A model generated the notes under the pieces. That model saw nothing but the letters and a program-made list of their open reading frames with translations, had not been told where the DNA came from and made no database searches. A stretch of 64,000 bases of DNA, from NCBI GenBank assembly GCA_029860345.1, contig JAOUBJ010000005.1, positions 62,001 to 126,000 of the forward strand, read 5' to 3'. Positions within the stretch are counted from its first letter, which is position 1. Each line of letters opens with the position of its first letter. Source of the DNA: Candidatus Zixiibacteriota bacterium. GTDB taxonomy: Bacteria > Zixibacteria > MSB-5A5 > GN15 > FEB-12. This document shows, one piece after another, positions 1-9,373 of the stretch. A program made the translations under genes and the position numbers.

Positions 1-1673
1 CTTACGAAATCGCCTTCGAGATATACCCGATTGCCACCGGCGGCGCTGCCGTGTGGAGTGAAACGCAATCGAGCGTCTATGTAGCCGATGGTTTCTTCAA
101 CGTCCTGCTCGGCTCGGTTGAACCGCTGGTAGACAGCGTCTTCAAAGGTGAAGAGCGTTACCTTGAGATCACTGTCGGCACGCAGGTGCTGTCACCTCGG
201 ACCCAGCTTGCCTCGGTCGCCTATGCTCACCGAATTTCCACGGTCGATGGCGCCAAGAGCGGCAGCCTGACCGGTGAGTTGACGATATACTCCGACGAGA
301 CGATTGCCTTTGGTCCTCCTTCGCCGGCTGGTCCGAACGCCACGCCCAATTATATCAAACTCTCGTTCGACGACGGCGCATCGATGGCCATTTACGAGCC
401 GGCTGACTCCAAAAACGGCGACTTTACCTCTACCAAAAAAGTCGAGATGCGAGCCGGCGGCGTAACACTGTTTGGGCTTAACGAACTGGATACCACATTG
501 CAGGTGCTACCCAACGGCGACATTGTCGGTGTCGGTCAGATTACGATGGGCGAGAACAGTTCATCGGGCGAAGAGACCACCGTGTTGGGGTTTGAGAACA
601 CAGCCGACGGCGATTCATCCACGATTGGCGGTGGCTCGGCCAACGTCACCACCGGCACCAGTTCGGTTATCGCCGGTGGCTACAACAACTCAGTCAGCGG
701 CGAAGGCGGCACCATCTCCGGCGGCAGCACCAACGATGTCAGCGGCGCCTACTCGGTAATCCCGGGTGGTCAGTTCAACGAGGCAGCCGGTGACTACTCT
801 TTCGCTGCCGGATACCGTGCCAAAGCGCTGCACAATGGGTCCTTTGTCTGGGCCGACTGGACCGAGGAAGATTTCTTCACGACCGCCGACGATCAGTTTA
901 TCATCAGAGCCGGCGGCGGTGTGGGCATCGGAACCTCCTCGCCGTTGGGTCTGCTCGAAGTGGCCGGGGCCACCGGGGACGGCTCGGTCAATCTACCGGA
1001 GTCGTCTATTGCATCGCCTGAGATTCTCGACGAACCCGGTCTGGCCTCGTCACGATACGCCGATGAAGTTGTTCTCGCCCAATATAAAGCCAATACTGAC
1101 GGCATAGTGACGATCTCAATCAGCACACCGTCATCCGGCTACATCATTATTCGCGGCGGCACCACGCTGAAGACTTCGGGGACGGCCGGACCCAATCGCG
1201 CCTACCTTCAGATATCGGAAAGTCCGGGCGGGACATTGGACCTGCCGTATTCGGCGCTGGCCGGCGCGGGACACTATGATGGACCCAACAAGGTCGCATA
1301 CAGGTCCATGACGGTGGAGCGGGTATTCTTCAAACCGGCCGGAACATACGATTTCGAGCTTGAAGGTCTCGCCCATCCTGACAACGATCTCGACGCGATT
1401 ACGTCTATGGCCAACTCATACCTGACCGCGTCGTACCTGCCGACTTCGTATGGTTCGGTTAATGCCATCGTATCCAATGAGGATCTGAACGAATTCGACA
1501 TGGCTTCACCGGTGCAAAGTGAAGGCTCGACTGCGCACTATCAAGTTGACTTGCGCGAACTGGAACTTCGTGCGGCCAAAGCGCGCGCTGATGCTATAGA
1601 AGCTGAAAGGATGTTGCTGGAGGCTCAGTTGAAGTCTTCTGGTGGGTCGACAATGGCCAAGGGTGGTGAATAG
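1..1673 (+). CDS. YadA-head-like surface/fibre protein, 5' end cut by window
   Basis: The frame is open from base 3, so the N-terminus lies outside the window and the GTG at 51 is only an internal candidate start. About 556 codons are visible. Nucleotides 600-840 encode imperfect repeats of the form 'sxIxGGxxN' followed by 'GDYSFAAGYRAKA', as in the heads of trimeric autotransporter adhesins. The next part ('GGVGIGTSSP..LLEVAG') resembles tail-fibre and S74-type proteins. The last 40 residues form an Ala/Glu/Arg-rich helix that probably trimerises as a coiled coil. There is no YadA membrane anchor and no visible S74 chaperone at the C-terminus. I infer a secreted or cell-surface trimeric fibre, and the exact function is unknown. 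Confidence 0.7.
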   Translation, partial: YEIAFEIYPIATGGAAVWSETQSSVYVADGFFNVLLGSVEPLVDSVFKGEERYLEITVGTQVLSPRTQLASVAYAHRISTVDGAKSGSLTGELTIYSDETIAFGPPSPAGPNATPNYIKLSFDDGASMAIYEPADSKNGDFTSTKKVEMRAGGVTLFGLNELDTTLQVLPNGDIVGVGQITMGENSSSGEETTVLGFENTADGDSSTIGGGSANVTTGTSSVIAGGYNNSVSGEGGTISGGSTNDVSGAYSVIPGGQFNEAAGDYSFAAGYRAKALHNGSFVWADWTEEDFFTTADDQFIIRAGGGVGIGTSSPLGLLEVAGATGDGSVNLPESSIASPEILDEPGLASSRYADEVVLAQYKANTDGIVTISISTPSSGYIIIRGGTTLKTSGTAGPNRAYLQISESPGGTLDLPYSALAGAGHYDGPNKVAYRSMTVERVFFKPAGTYDFELEGLAHPDNDLDAITSMANSYLTASYLPTSYGSVNAIVSNEDLNEFDMASPVQSEGSTAHYQVDLRELELRAAKARADAIEAERMLLEAQLKSSGGSTMAKGGE

Positions 1674-2026
1674 AGGCTCAACCCCGTCTGTTTCGCAGGG
1701 TCTCGACTTTGCCGAAGGCTGAGTTGAGACCCTGTGAATTCCCCAGATTAATGTAATATATAGTGGTGGTCGAGTCTTCTGACTCGGCCACAAGACCCAC
1801 GGGATCTGAAGATCACGCGGGCACAGGCGTGCGCCGCCTATACGTGCGCGGCGTATGTCCTCATGCGCCGCATAAATGTCGCCCCTCGACTCCGCTCGGG
1901 GTGACAGGGTGGGCGCGCGGAGCGCGAAGGACCCATTTATGGGTGTCATTCCCGCGAAAGCGGGAATCCACTCCGTCGAAAGATGGACCCCCGCCTTCGC
2001 GGGGGTGACAGAGATAAGATTGGCGC
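1674..2026. repeat. Intergenic hairpin island
   Basis: This gap lies between convergent genes and holds no credible gene. It contains a 'TCGACTCCGCTC' module (about 1885), ACCCATTTATGGGT (1930-1943), a GAAA-loop hairpin ATTCCCGC/GCGGGAAT (1948-1967) and a CTTC-loop hairpin CCCCCGC/GCGGGGG (1988-2005). All of these modules recur elsewhere in the window. Confidence 0.85.
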
Positions 2027-4843
2027 TTATGATGTAAAGCGTGCAATCAAACTTGATATCTGTTTGACTTGCGGCTGGATCTCACGCTGGCGGGCCGAGG
2101 TAAGAGCTGCTTCGAGGGTTTTGAGTCCTTCCGCCTGATCCGCCTCAGGACCACGACAGAGCGACTCGCCCAGCAATACTTCAACGTGCAACTTCAACTC
2201 GAAATCGGCGCTTTCCTGCACCTTGCGTCGCACCGTCTGAAGCTGCCGAATTCCGGAATGGTACAACCCATCCCTGACCGACAGAGCAGCCAGATAAGAT
2301 GCCACCAGGTCCCTACCCGACTTGTCACCGATCTCGCGCGAGATACTCTGGGCCTGCTTGACATGACTGGCACATGACTTATTGTCTTCGACATGGTAGT
2401 AAATCTCTGCGATGTCCAGATGCAAATGGGCCATGTTCCGGCTCATGTTGCCTTCAGTCGCGATGTCCAAAGCGGCTTCGTAATGTTCGATAGCTTTGTC
2501 TGAGTCTTCCATCACGAAATACACCGCGCCGAGGCGATGATGGGCGGCGCAGCTGGTCAGCGGATGTTGAATCTCCTCGGCCATGCTCAGGGCGCGTTGG
2601 GCGGTCTTGAGTCCGTTTTCGTTGTCGCCAAGAGTAAGCGTGAGCTGGCTGATGTTGCAAAGGGTGAGAGCAAGATTGCTCTGATCGCCCAGCGCCTCGA
2701 AAGTCTCGGCGGCCAGTTGGAACAGCCTGAGCCCCTCGTGGTACATACCGCGCTGAAGCTGGATCAGCCCGGTATTGAGGTTTTGTCTGGCCTCGCCGGC
2801 CGTGTCGCCCAGACGTTGGTTGATGTCCAACGCTTCATTATAGTACTTGAGGGCCATCTCGATCTCGGCCTGAAAGTAATAGACATTGCCGATATTCGAC
2901 AGACAAGCAGCCTGCAGTGAGAGATTCCCCTGCTTGCGAGCTACTTCAAGCGCTTCGTCGTAGAGATCCAGTGCCCGGTCGTACTCACCCTGACGCGAGT
3001 AGGCAACGCCCATGTTTTTGAGCGCCTCGGCGGTTTTCTCTTCATCATCAAGTTCGCGACTGATCTCCAGCACCCGATCAAACAGTAGCAACAACTCGTC
3101 GTATTTTGCCTGCGGTTGCAGGACCGATATCAAAGTACCGAGTATCTCAGCTTCACCAGCCAGATCACCGCTCTCACGTCGGATTTGCAGAGCTTGCTCA
3201 CCCACTGCCCAGGCTTCTTCCCAACTGGAGCGACCGATATGAAGTTGCGCCAAAAGATGCAAAAGGTTGGCTTTTTCAGCCGCCTGGTCCTTTCCCTGAG
3301 CCTGCTCCAGAGCGGATTTCAATTCGGTCTCCGCTTCTGTGAAGTCTGCTTGATGTATCAACACCTCGGCTATTCCGGCCCGGGCGGCCAGCAAAGTCGG
3401 TTCCTTCTCAAGAGCCTGACGGTACAACTTCTGAGCCGCTATAATGTCTGAGGTATCCTTCTTGTGGTCGAATGTGTATTTGCCTTTGAGGTAGCTCTCA
3501 TAGGCGTGCGCATCTTCAGCTTCGGGGACTCCGATTTGCGCATCGTGGATCACCGTAGTCCTGACCTGGAGGGCTTTACTAATACCCTCGGCCAGGGCTC
3601 GCTTTATCTGCGGTAGATTCCCGGCCTGCTCCTCCCACCGTTCGGCCCAGAGGGCATCACCGGTGGAAATCTCTATCAACTGCACGGACACTCTGACCGC
3701 CGTTTCGGTTCGTTGAATGGAACCATCAAGCACCATACCGACTTTCAACCTGGCCGCGATTTCTTCCAGATCGTCGTCGGAGTCCTTGTATTTGAGCACC
3801 GACCGCATCGGCGTAATACGCATTGAGCCGATACGCGAGAGGTCTACAATCAGATCTTCGGTAATACCATAGGCCAGGAACTCATCGTCGGCCGGTCCCA
3901 GATTCTTCAGTGGCAGAACAGCCAGACCACGCGACGTCTGCTGCTGCGGAGGCGGTTGAATTGAGGTGATCTGAGTGGGTGCGGAAAAACCGGCCACTTC
4001 ACGAAGGGCAATGGCAAAGTCGTTGATGCTCGGGTAGCGATCGGTGGTGGCCTTCTGCAGGCACCGTTTGATGATGTTATCCAGCGACGACGGAAGACCC
4101 GGCATTATCGTCGAAGGCGGCGCCGGATCTTCGTGGACTATCGAGTGGATGGTGGCCGGCATGTTGTCTTTTTTGAAGGGCAGTTTGCCCGTCACCATCT
4201 CATAGAAGACAATCCCGACTGAAAAAATATCGCTGCGAGAGTCAACATCAATGCCCTGCCCCTGCTCCGGTGACATGTACTGCACCGTTCCGACCGCCTG
4301 ACCCACCTGAGTGAGTTGATTGTCGCCCGGCTCCTTGGCCAATCCGAAATCGAGGATGCGCACTCGTTGTGAATTGTCGATCAGGATATTGGCAGGCTTG
4401 ATATCACGGTGAACCAACCCGGCAGCATGGGCGGCGGCCAGGCCGTCGCAGATTTGAGTGCAGATAGCCACCGCCTGATCCACCGGCATCGGCCCCTGAT
4501 CCATGACCTCCCTCAACTCCTTCCCCTCGACCGCCTCCATGGCTATAAATACCCGATTGTCCTGATCGGCGACATCGTAGATTGTCACGACATTGGGATG
4601 ATTCAGCCGCGCCGCGGTCTGGGCCTCACGCATGAAACGCCTTCGAAAACTCTCGTCGGCGGCAAAATCGGGCGAAAGGAACTTTAAGGCCACGTCCCGC
4701 TGCAACTTAGTGTCGGTGGCCAGGAAAACCTCCCCCATGCCGCCTACGCCCAGTTTCCTGGTCAGTTTGTACTGTGAAATGACAGCGCCCGGCGCCAGTA
4801 TTGTCACCGACTGGGTACGATCATCGCCTGCCTCATTGGACAT
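2027..4843 (-). CDS. Ser/Thr protein kinase with TolB-like and TPR domains
   Basis: The protein has 938 residues. Residues ~22-285 form a Hanks-type kinase: glycine loop GVGGMGEVF, VALK lysine, HRDIKPANIL catalytic loop, DFGLAKE and SPEQ. All key residues are present, so it should be active. Residues ~305-430 ('GLAVLPLKNLG...GITEDL') match the TolB-like region often fused to such kinases and to adenylate cyclases. The rest is a long run of TPR repeats for protein binding. No transmembrane helix is evident, so it is probably cytosolic. It stands alone, convergent with the surface protein. A 7-bp inverted repeat, AAGATAG/CTATCTT (4901-4921), lies upstream. The substrates are unknown. Confidence 0.93.
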   Translation of the reverse strand: MSNEAGDDRTQSVTILAPGAVISQYKLTRKLGVGGMGEVFLATDTKLQRDVALKFLSPDFAADESFRRRFMREAQTAARLNHPNVVTIYDVADQDNRVFIAMEAVEGKELREVMDQGPMPVDQAVAICTQICDGLAAAHAAGLVHRDIKPANILIDNSQRVRILDFGLAKEPGDNQLTQVGQAVGTVQYMSPEQGQGIDVDSRSDIFSVGIVFYEMVTGKLPFKKDNMPATIHSIVHEDPAPPSTIMPGLPSSLDNIIKRCLQKATTDRYPSINDFAIALREVAGFSAPTQITSIQPPPQQQTSRGLAVLPLKNLGPADDEFLAYGITEDLIVDLSRIGSMRITPMRSVLKYKDSDDDLEEIAARLKVGMVLDGSIQRTETAVRVSVQLIEISTGDALWAERWEEQAGNLPQIKRALAEGISKALQVRTTVIHDAQIGVPEAEDAHAYESYLKGKYTFDHKKDTSDIIAAQKLYRQALEKEPTLLAARAGIAEVLIHQADFTEAETELKSALEQAQGKDQAAEKANLLHLLAQLHIGRSSWEEAWAVGEQALQIRRESGDLAGEAEILGTLISVLQPQAKYDELLLLFDRVLEISRELDDEEKTAEALKNMGVAYSRQGEYDRALDLYDEALEVARKQGNLSLQAACLSNIGNVYYFQAEIEMALKYYNEALDINQRLGDTAGEARQNLNTGLIQLQRGMYHEGLRLFQLAAETFEALGDQSNLALTLCNISQLTLTLGDNENGLKTAQRALSMAEEIQHPLTSCAAHHRLGAVYFVMEDSDKAIEHYEAALDIATEGNMSRNMAHLHLDIAEIYYHVEDNKSCASHVKQAQSISREIGDKSGRDLVASYLAALSVRDGLYHSGIRQLQTVRRKVQESADFELKLHVEVLLGESLCRGPEADQAEGLKTLEAALTSARQREIQPQVKQISSLIARFTS

Positions 4844-5284
4844 CGAACGGACACCTCCGCCTTTTCATCTTCTGTCTCGGCCTTAACACAACCGCAAGTA
4901 AAGATAGTATTGGTCTATCTTCACCACAATAAACAATTTGCCGGTTCGATTGTGCCCGGAATGTTGCAAGTTATAGACATGAGGAAACTATTGTCAACCC
5001 CGGTCCGGGTAGTCCGTTTGTTTGTGACGGCAAGTTCCTCTGGTTCCTGCGTTCGCCGTAGGCGAGCGTGTGAACCGGAGGATTCCAAGGCTGCTCATAC
5101 CCAATACCTTAGTGAGAGTCGCAGGGTCACAACCACGTCTGGTGCGTGGTCAGGACCCTGCGAAACCACATTATGACACAGCCTCTGGGGGTGAGGCGGC
5201 CAACCACCATCCACCGGCGGCCAGGTCGGCGGGGCGCAACCTCGATTAGATCGATGTCAACACCCGGCGCAATGAAAGCATGGA
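4844..5284. other. Intergenic region upstream of the kinase
   Basis: No gene is supported here. Around 5120-5162 a long inverted repeat (GCAGGGTC ... GACCCTGC) encloses a second copy of related sequence, similar to the hairpin after position 30728. The 4901-4921 inverted repeat is close to where the kinase promoter should be. Confidence 0.6.
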
Positions 5285-5314
5285 CAAAAAAAAGGGCGGA
5301 TCAAGAATCCGCCC
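5285..5314 (-). terminator. Intrinsic terminator
   Basis: On the minus strand the 8-bp stem GGGCGGAT/ATCCGCCC with a 5-nt loop is followed by an uninterrupted run of eight T. No protein gene on this strand lies upstream within reach, which points to the small RNA. Confidence 0.8.
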
Positions 5315-5509
5315 AGGATCGACGCTGTCTTCCTGAGACCCTTTCGTAACAAAAGGACAACGCCGGGGAACTTTAACTCTGTTCATTGGTGCATCGTTAT
5401 CTGATACATCTTTTTCAAACTCGAATCAACACTTGGACCCTGTAGCAACTTCAACGAATGCGCTCGACGTGTGGGATCGAGCCTGGCGGTGAGTAAACAG
5501 TCTTTGTCT
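5286..5509 (-). ncRNA. Probable small RNA with its own promoter and terminator
   Basis: The minus strand carries TTGACA (5540-5545), an 18-bp spacer and TATTAT (5516-5521). About 200 bases further on is a textbook intrinsic terminator with stem GGGCGGAT/ATCCGCCC (5294-5314) and eight T residues. Nothing between them looks like a protein gene beyond very short frames, so a transcript of about 220 nt with no known family is the simplest reading. The 3' end is estimated from the terminator and the 5' end from the -10 box. It runs away from the transporter gene at 5647. Confidence 0.5.
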
Positions 5510-5515
5510 TCGGCG

Positions 5516-5545
5516 ATAATATAATCCTTCGCATGCGAATGTCAA
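5516..5545 (-). promoter_or_regulatory. Sigma-70-like promoter with a palindromic operator
   Basis: TTGACA and TATTAT (18-bp spacing) or TATATT (16-bp spacing) lie on the minus strand. The spacer contains the perfect 12-bp palindrome TTCGCATGCGAA (5528-5539), ideally placed for a repressor dimer. Confidence 0.6.
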
Positions 5546-5646
5546 ACCGTTTCTGTAGTCTGTGCGCCGGATGTTTGGACGTTGACTAAAGACGCAGAAT
5601 CTGCTTTCTTGGCGGACAAAGACAACGCCACAGAAGAGGACAACCC

Positions 5647-7101
5647 ATGTCGAATGCATCCGGCGCCGGTACCGGCGAAAGTCTCCGCTCGCAGTTTTTC
5701 TCCATGAGCCGTCCGTTTTGGATGGTGAACATCATGGAGATGTTCGAACGACTCGCCTATTACGGCGTGCGTGTGGTCATCCCCATCTACATAGCCCAGG
5801 CCGACGCCATCGGCGGGCTGCACTTTTCGCAGTCGGATAAAGGTCTCATCTTCCTTCTGTGGGCGCTGTTTCAATCGCTCACGCCGATGATTTCGGGCGG
5901 CTTTGCAGATCGATATGGATACAAGAAGACGATCGCGGCCTCGATAGTCATCAAAATCGTCGGCTACCTGCTGATGGCCACCCAGACCGAATTCTGGCCG
6001 TTCCTGATCGGATGCTGCACACTGGCTTTGGGCACGGCGATTTTCAAACCGGGTGTTCAGGCCACCATGTGCTCCGCCCTCACCAAAAAGAACTCGTCGG
6101 TGGGCTGGGGAACGTTTTATATGCTGGTGAATATCGGCGCCTTTCTGGGCCCCCCGCTGGCACATTTCCTGTATGGAATCTCGTGGCCGGCTGTTTTCTA
6201 CGGCTGTGCGGCCATAGTCTCGCTCAATTTCCTGATGTTGCTCACCTACAAGGACCCACCGGCCGGCGGCGAACAGGTAGGTGATCCTCTAAAGGTCTTG
6301 TGGATCACCATCAAAAACTTTTTCAATCTGAGATTGATCGTTTTCGTGTTTATAATGTCCGGCTTCTGGCTGATGTTCATGCAACTGTTTGACATGCTGC
6401 CGAACTTCATCGTTGATTGGGTAGACTCATCAAAACTGGTGGCTGATCTCAGAATACCGGACTTCATGCTGCAACGCGACTCATTACGCGGTGCGCAAAT
6501 CACTCAGGAGTGGTTGATCAACGCCAACGCCGGACTGATAATTCTGGCCGTGGTCTACATCAATTTTCTCGTTTCGCGGATGCGTCGGGTGCACTCGATG
6601 TTTATCGGGATTTCGATTGCCTCGGTCGGTCTGGTGGCAGCCGGGTTTACTACCAGTGGTTACCTTTGCTTATTGGGAATTTTGATTTTCTCCGTCGGCG
6701 AGATGCTTTCCTCGCCGAAAATGAATGAATACCTTGGTGTCATCGCCCCGGAAGGCAAGAAGGGCCTATACATGGGTTACGCCAATATCCCGCAGGGGAT
6801 CGGTTGGGGCTTGGGGTCGTGGTTTGCCGGACAGGTCTATGATGACATGGGGGACAAAGCCAACCTGGCCATTAGATATATGGCCGACAACAACGGCATC
6901 ACCGGAATCGACCGCACCGAGGCCATGAACAAATTGGTCGAGGTTACCGGCATGACCCACCAGGAGGCGACCGACATGCTTTGGACGGCCTACCACCCGT
7001 ATGAATTGTGGTACCAGTTTGCGGCTATCGGGGTAGCGTCGGCCTTGCTGATGCTGGTCTATGCAAAATGGGTGAAGAAATACGAAGCCTCGGATGTGTA
7101 A
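5647..7101 (+). CDS. POT/PTR-family proton-coupled peptide transporter
   Basis: This is a 484-residue inner-membrane protein with about 12 hydrophobic segments. The first helix has the ExxER signature of POT transporters (E31, E34, R35, then LAYYG), used for proton coupling. 'FYMLVNIGAFLGPP' corresponds to the second family signature. It probably imports di- and tripeptides with protons, which fits the secreted peptidases in the window. The ATG is preceded by AGAGGA at a good distance. It is monocistronic and flanked by repeats. Substrate preference cannot be read from sequence. Confidence 0.85.
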   Translation: MSNASGAGTGESLRSQFFSMSRPFWMVNIMEMFERLAYYGVRVVIPIYIAQADAIGGLHFSQSDKGLIFLLWALFQSLTPMISGGFADRYGYKKTIAASIVIKIVGYLLMATQTEFWPFLIGCCTLALGTAIFKPGVQATMCSALTKKNSSVGWGTFYMLVNIGAFLGPPLAHFLYGISWPAVFYGCAAIVSLNFLMLLTYKDPPAGGEQVGDPLKVLWITIKNFFNLRLIVFVFIMSGFWLMFMQLFDMLPNFIVDWVDSSKLVADLRIPDFMLQRDSLRGAQITQEWLINANAGLIILAVVYINFLVSRMRRVHSMFIGISIASVGLVAAGFTTSGYLCLLGILIFSVGEMLSSPKMNEYLGVIAPEGKKGLYMGYANIPQGIGWGLGSWFAGQVYDDMGDKANLAIRYMADNNGITGIDRTEAMNKLVEVTGMTHQEATDMLWTAYHPYELWYQFAAIGVASALLMLVYAKWVKKYEASDV

Positions 7102-7509
7102 CCGATAAATGGGTTTCTTGCGCTTCTTAGGCCATAAATGGCTTTCTCGCCCTTCGCGCGCCAACTGTCATGCCGAGCGCAGTCGAGGCATGGGCGGCAG
7201 GACCTCACTCTGAGCGAAGTCGAAGGGTGAGGCTACAAATGTGAGAAACATGAGAAGCAGGTTTATCTGTGTCATTCTGGCGAAGGCCAGAATCCAGTCT
7301 TCGAATCCCGAACTGGATGCCGGATCAAGTCCGGCATGACAAGGGAATGAGATGCTTGCCCGCCGCCCCAAACAAGTTTGAGACGGCCACAGATGCTTCT
7401 GTCTGAGTCGGAACACACCCCGCCCCGCCGTCGGCGGGGCACCCCTCTCAAGAGGGGATAAGAAGAAAGTGGTTTATCACCGCGATGCGCGAGAAACAGG
7501 CTTGAATAA
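7102..7509. repeat. Intergenic hairpin island
   Basis: No gene is supported. Hairpins include CATGCC/GGCATG around GAGCGCAGTCGA (7169-7192), ATTCTGGC/GCCAGAAT with a GAAG loop (7274-7293) and ATGCCGGA/TCCGGCAT with a TCAAG loop (about 7317-7337). The island ends in 'AAACAGGCTTG' a few bases before the next start codon. Confidence 0.85.
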
Positions 7510-8196
7510 ATGCCGCGTCCAAAACTAATCGAACAACTCGCCGAGATGATCAACATCGTGAAACGGTCTCACACCGTGCGCGTGGCTATCGATGGTGTCG
7601 ATGCCTCGGGAAAAACAACGCTGGCCGACGAACTGGTGACACCCCTTGAGGCCAAAGGTCGGTCGGTCATCAGGGCTTCAATCGACGGCTTCCACAACCC
7701 ACGAAGCATGCGCTATGGTAGAGGGGCCGACTCCCCCCAAGGTTACTATCACGACTCCTTCAACTATGACATGTTGAGGTCATCACTGCTGACTCCGCTC
7801 GGACCTGTCGGCGACGGACAGTATGTCCAGGCCGGTTTCGATTTTCGCACCGACGCTGAAGTTGTATCAGAGAAGAAGTCGGCGCCGGACGGTGCAATTT
7901 TACTGTTCGATGGCGTCTTTCTACTGAGACCTGAGCTGATCGAATGCTGGGATTTTTCTCTGTTCGTCGATGTGGGCTTCGACGTTTCGGTCCAGCGTGC
8001 GGCACAGCGCGACCAACATCTTTTTGGATCCGCCGATGATGTTCGCGCCAGGTATTTCAACCGGTATGTGCCGGGCCAGAGACTCTACCTACAACAAGCG
8101 CAGCCAAAGAGCAGAGCCGACGTCATAGTGAACAATAACATCCCGGAAGATGCTTCAATTGTGCGCGGAAGGCGCCGACCTACCGACTCAGATTAA
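7510..8196 (+). CDS. Uridine kinase-like P-loop kinase
   Basis: The protein has 228 residues. The Walker A motif is GVDASGKTT near residue 30, followed by 'SIDGFHNPR' and, later, an 'LLFDGVFLLRPEL' strand and a 'DVSVQRAAQRD' lid-like segment. This order is that of the uridine kinase/phosphoribulokinase family, which phosphorylates a nucleoside or sugar with ATP. No Shine-Dalgarno is visible, and the ATG follows a repeat module by only a few bases. The last ~10 residues (GRRRPTDSD) look like read-through into foreign DNA, and the gene overlaps the FG-GAP relic on the other strand by 17 bp. The substrate is uncertain. Confidence 0.82.
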   Translation: MPRPKLIEQLAEMINIVKRSHTVRVAIDGVDASGKTTLADELVTPLEAKGRSVIRASIDGFHNPRSMRYGRGADSPQGYYHDSFNYDMLRSSLLTPLGPVGDGQYVQAGFDFRTDAEVVSEKKSAPDGAILLFDGVFLLRPELIECWDFSLFVDVGFDVSVQRAAQRDQHLFGSADDVRARYFNRYVPGQRLYLQQAQPKSRADVIVNNNIPEDASIVRGRRRPTDSD

Positions 8197-8467
8197 ACCA
8201 GACCTCGTTGGCTCCACCTCCGAAATTGGATATAAACAGGTCCAGGTCGCCGTCGCCATCGAGGTCACCCAACGAGACACCGGCATTGGTGGCTCCACCA
8301 CCCAGACGCATGCCAATGTCGATCAATTCTCCCGAGCCGTCATTGATCCAGGCCTGGTTGGGCAAGCCGAGATTGGATACTACCGCATCCGAGTGGCCGT
8401 CACCGTTCAAATCGCCGACACCCAGACGAGCCCTTCGCGTTCCGTGTAGTTCCTGATCGGAGTCCAT
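8180..8467 (-). pseudogene. FG-GAP/VCBS repeat protein fragment
   Basis: A 95-codon frame encodes two FG-GAP-type calcium-binding blades, 'DLNGDGHSDAVVSNLG' and 'DLDGDGDLDLFISNFGG', and ends in a natural stop. There is no signal peptide. Upstream, an in-frame TAG sits just before the ATG, while another frame continues the motif ('WIDNGNVVVHG'), so the reading frame is broken. It is best read as the decayed 3' end of a once larger beta-propeller protein. A ~50-bp piece of the same upstream sequence recurs at 8767-8816. Confidence 0.65.
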
Positions 8468-8503
8468 GAACGACTACATTTCCATTGTCGATCCATGAAA
8501 CAG
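8454..8503. repeat. Direct repeat, copy 1 (about 50 bp)
   Basis: This segment is nearly identical (about 48 of 50 bases) to 8767-8816. On the minus strand it encodes the FG-GAP-like 'WIDNGNVVVHG', so both copies derive from the same lost coding region. Confidence 0.85.
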
Positions 8504-8511
8504 TGGCAAGC

Positions 8512-8587
8512 CACTTTTTCGCGCTACGCGGTGATAAATCACTTTTTCGCGCTACGCGGTGATAAATCACTTTTTCGCGCTACGCGC
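8512..8587. repeat. 28-bp tandem repeat, about 2.7 copies
   Basis: The unit contains CACTTTTTCGCGCTACGCGG followed by TGATAAAT. Single copies of this module occur elsewhere, for example near 34470 and 31680. Confidence 0.9.
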
Positions 8588-8871
8588 GTTGGTCATGTCA
8601 TGCTGAGCACAGTCGAAGGCGTTCTTTCCCACTCGAGAGGGGTGCCCGCTGGGCGGTGTGTGTTCTTCGCCACAATGAGCCAATAACACACCCCTAAATC
8701 CCCTCTCAAGAGGGGACTTTGAAAGAACCAACATCACCCGGAGCGAAGTCGAAAGGTGCGCCCAGATGATCGGAATCCACGAACGACTACATTTCCATTG
8801 TCGATCCATGAAACAGATGTTAGATTGGGCGCATCGGAAGAAAGCACAAAACAACCCACAAGGAGATAACA
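8588..8871. repeat. Repeat modules, direct repeat copy 2 and a weak promoter
   Basis: This is a mosaic of modules with the constant 'GAGCACAGTCGA' core, then the second ~50-bp direct repeat (8767-8816). TTGTCG (8798-8803), 17 bp and TAGATT (8821-8826) form a weak candidate promoter for the gene at 8872. Confidence 0.6.
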
Positions 8872-9333
8872 ATGCCGAACGAGCCGACTTTTGACCTGAA
8901 GGCCGCTCACAAGTATTTCTCAGCACACTGTTTCAACTCGGCCTGGGGCCTGATAGACAAAGAGAACCGCACACCGGTAGAAGACCAGGAGATGATCGCC
9001 CTCAACCAGGCCTCACTGTGGCACTGGACACAACGTGAGGACTGTACGCCCAAGAATATGTCGATTGGTTATTGGCAGACATCACGCATCTACGCCCTAT
9101 TGGGCCGTGACCATCCGGCGCGCAAGTACGGACAGCTTAGCCTTGACAACGCCAAAGATGCCGAACCGTTTTTCATCGCCTACGCTCACGAAGCACTGGC
9201 CCGTGCCGCCAAGGTGGCCGGTGACACCGGCATGATGCACGAGCATCTAGCTCAGGCACGCAAACAGGCCGAGGCTATCACCGACGCTGAGTCGAAAAAG
9301 ATGCTTGAGGATGATCTGGATACGATTGGGTAG
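8872..9333 (+). CDS. Conserved hypothetical helical protein
   Basis: The protein has 153 residues, no signal peptide and no membrane segment. A good ribosome site (AAGGAGATAAC) precedes the ATG, so the gene is surely expressed. The sequence is helical and rich in Ala, His and Trp. Its second half ('HPARKYGQLSLDNAKDAEPFFIAYAHEALARAAKVAGD') reads like a pair of TPR-type helices, with small residues at the packing positions. I do not recognise the family or a catalytic motif. It is probably a soluble cytosolic protein, with no operon partners. Confidence 0.75.
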   Translation: MPNEPTFDLKAAHKYFSAHCFNSAWGLIDKENRTPVEDQEMIALNQASLWHWTQREDCTPKNMSIGYWQTSRIYALLGRDHPARKYGQLSLDNAKDAEPFFIAYAHEALARAAKVAGDTGMMHEHLAQARKQAEAITDAESKKMLEDDLDTIG

Positions 9334-9373
9334 AAAGTAGGGCGGGGCCGACTTCGAAGCGGCCAGTTATTGT

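Noticed and set aside
5542-6165. Minus-strand frame of 207 codons opposite the peptide transporter
   Set aside because: It is antisense to a well-supported membrane protein gene, has no family resemblance and is a codon-bias shadow.
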